Shown here one piece after another: positions 62,534-64,000 of a stretch of 64,000 nucleotides of DNA. Numbering within the stretch: the stretch's first letter is position 1; each line of letters starts with the position of its first letter. Origin of the DNA: Sipunculus nudus (lineage: Eukaryota > Annelida > Sipuncula > Golfingiida > Sipunculidae); contig CM049306.1 of NCBI GenBank assembly GCA_026874595.1, positions 35,726,019 through 35,790,018 of the forward strand, written 5' to 3'. The notes below the pieces were generated by a model that saw nothing but the letters and a program-made list of their open reading frames with translations, had not been told where the DNA came from and did not search any database. Both the position numbers and the translations under genes were made by a program.

Positions 62534-63244
62534 AGCTACATCGACAACTTGTGCAATGAGACCGTTTCCCTCTTTCAGTTCGTGAACTTTTTTAGGTAGG
62601 TGTTTCATGTTATTGCGATAAAGATTAAGATAAATGGACCGGATATTGCGGTGAATCTACAACACCGAAGGCACTACCTTAAATATTCAAATTCATGCTT
62701 GTAAAGCCATGTTTTCATTAGCGTATACGTGTATATGCGTAAAAATATTCACACATGCGCATATCCACGGCTTTATATCTTTTGGGACTTATAAATATAT
62801 ACAGATAGTACTATATATGTAAATAAACATGAACTGAAAACGATATTGCATATATTCCTTGATGGTATTACCAAGTAGGTTAAATACATTAATGTATTCT
62901 ATTGAACCTCATTGGTTTTATAGAACCAACGTTTATTTTACAGCAAAGTGAGGATACCAAATTTAAAAAAGTATACTGTGCGAGAAGAAATCAACGTCAA
63001 AACAAGGACATTGATGAAGCGACTGATTCAATGGAGCGGCCTAAAAGGCCTGAGGTACCGCTTTTGTTGTAATCAGCGAGGCAGTTTTATCAACAAGAAT
63101 GCACTTCGCCCAATGAAACTTGAAATGAAGAAAAATATACTGAAATATCTGGACATTTATTTGGCAATTTCAAGGGTGGTACTCGAGAGGGTAACTTATA
63201 TACTGGAAGCCTGGAGGGTAAACAACGAATGTAATACCACCTAA
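62534..63244 (+). CDS. Copy D: exons 5 and 6 of a gene C paralogue, 5' part missing
   Basis: Two intact exons are present, 62534-62595 (62 nt) and 62944-63244 (301 nt, TAA), joined by a GT-AG phase 2 intron. Exon lengths are identical to gene C. The encoded 120 residues differ from C at about 17 positions (about 86% identity) with no stop or frameshift. All Cys and the C-terminal helix (YLDIYLAISRVVLERVTYI...AWRVNNEC) are kept. No exon 1-4 equivalent was found in the preceding 7 kb, where decayed repeats lie instead. It may be a truncated copy still free of disabling changes, or a second terminal-exon cassette used by another copy. Confidence 0.65.
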
Positions 63245-63389
63245 AAACCAAAATATGTATTTTTAAGGGGACATTTGTGTTACACTACATACTTATGAAA
63301 ATGACATCCAAAAATGATATGCCACCTGTGACAGCCGTTTTTTTAATGTGTACGCAGAACGGCATGAACAGTTTCGACAAACTGTGAAA

Positions 63390-63395
63390 AATAAA
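63390..63395 (+). terminator. Candidate polyadenylation signal of copy D (AATAAA)
   Basis: AATAAA about 146 nt after the stop codon, at the place corresponding to the signal after gene C. Confidence 0.4.
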
Positions 63396-63651
63396 TTTCA
63401 GGGTCCAATGAGGGTGCGTGGATGCGTCATGAAATACACGGACATCGATCACACTAGAAACTCTATGCGCAAAGAGTTTAATGGCAAGGGCTCGTGTATC
63501 GGCAGAGTTAACTTTTTTGGACCACGTAAAATTCCTAAAAAGGTAGTAGGATCCCCGGTAACAGACGTTTTAAATTATAATCTCTCTTTAGGAAACTAAA
63601 GGAAAGCCTCTCATATCTGGCCAGAATATTATAAACCACCTATATCTTTAT

Positions 63652-63920
63652 TTTACGGGTACATAATCAGGAGAAATATTAGGCCTATTCTTTCATACTA
63701 TCAGTTCAGTTTTGCTTTATAACAACTTTCCCGGCATAACCGTCCCAGCACACTGTCCCATTACTTCGCATACGGCTGTTTAACACCTTTTAAGACTCAA
63801 TTACAGGAATAAGCTAATGGTTTAAAGGCAATATTTTGGCAGGTACAGGTTTATTTTAAAATGAAAAAGCTATTTTCTTGTGTTAATTCAAAATGCTTTA
63901 TAGGTGATTGGGCCCCTTTG
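63652..63920. mobile_element. MITE with TTTAAAGGG ends, copy 3
   Basis: Starts ttacgggtacataatcagg, ends ataggtgattgggccccttt. The interior shares ctatcagttcagttttgctt with the copies at 45347 and 54111. Confidence 0.65.
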
Positions 63921-64000
63921 GATCTTCTTTTTACAAACATATACTATGTTCAGTTGTGAATGTCACTTATATTTCTCCGACACTTTTGACTTGTGACCTT

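Overview
The window looks like nuclear DNA of a lophotrochozoan invertebrate, most likely a mollusc and probably a bivalve. It is AT-rich. It holds small exons separated by GT-AG introns, TATA promoters, tRNA-derived SINEs, several MITE families, many long (TA)n and (GA)n microsatellites, and an IgGFc-binding-like membrane protein of a kind that is expanded in molluscs. There is no bacterial or organellar gene organisation. Apart from the genes below, nearly all short open reading frames fall in repeats or have no coding character.

The main content is a cluster of small secreted proteins that I assembled by joining exons by eye. Gene A (+, 4179-7948, 212 aa) and gene B (-, 14400-11249, 203 aa) converge at the left. 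Gene C (+, 49509-52266, 200 aa), pseudogene E (+, about 54588-55192) and 5'-truncated copy D (+, 62534-63244) form a tandem series at the right. A, B and C share one architecture. A tiny first coding exon (4 or 7 nt) precedes an exon with the signal peptide and a helix containing one Cys. Three short exons and a long terminal exon follow. The intron phases are 1-0-0-0-2. The C-terminal helix is conserved, with the pattern Y-x-D...A-(L/I)-S-x-V...L-x-x-W...C. The tiny first exon and the leading 1-0-0-0 phases are the classical gene structure of vertebrate long-chain class I helical cytokines and hormones (IL-6, EPO, growth hormone). Promoters A and B share an ordered kappaB-like site, a GAAACTG box and a TATA box. 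Promoter C has a CRE, a kappaB-like site and a TATA box. My inference is that this is an undescribed family of inducible four-helix cytokine-like ligands.

Between the two groups lies an IgGFc-binding-like gene (-, 34855-31918) ending in a transmembrane segment. It has one GC-AG intron, and its last residues run into a ~150-bp minisatellite. An orphan ORF of 119 aa sits at 37354-37713 (-).

The rest is repeat-rich. It includes a 34-bp minisatellite (18850-19540), a GACAACC hairpin array (18205-18466), a possible solo LTR (23174-23957), a 272-bp tandem duplication (57069-57637), several MITE families with recognisable inverted ends, and SINEs. Related repeat blocks lie upstream of both C and D, so the right half appears to have grown by segmental duplication followed by decay.
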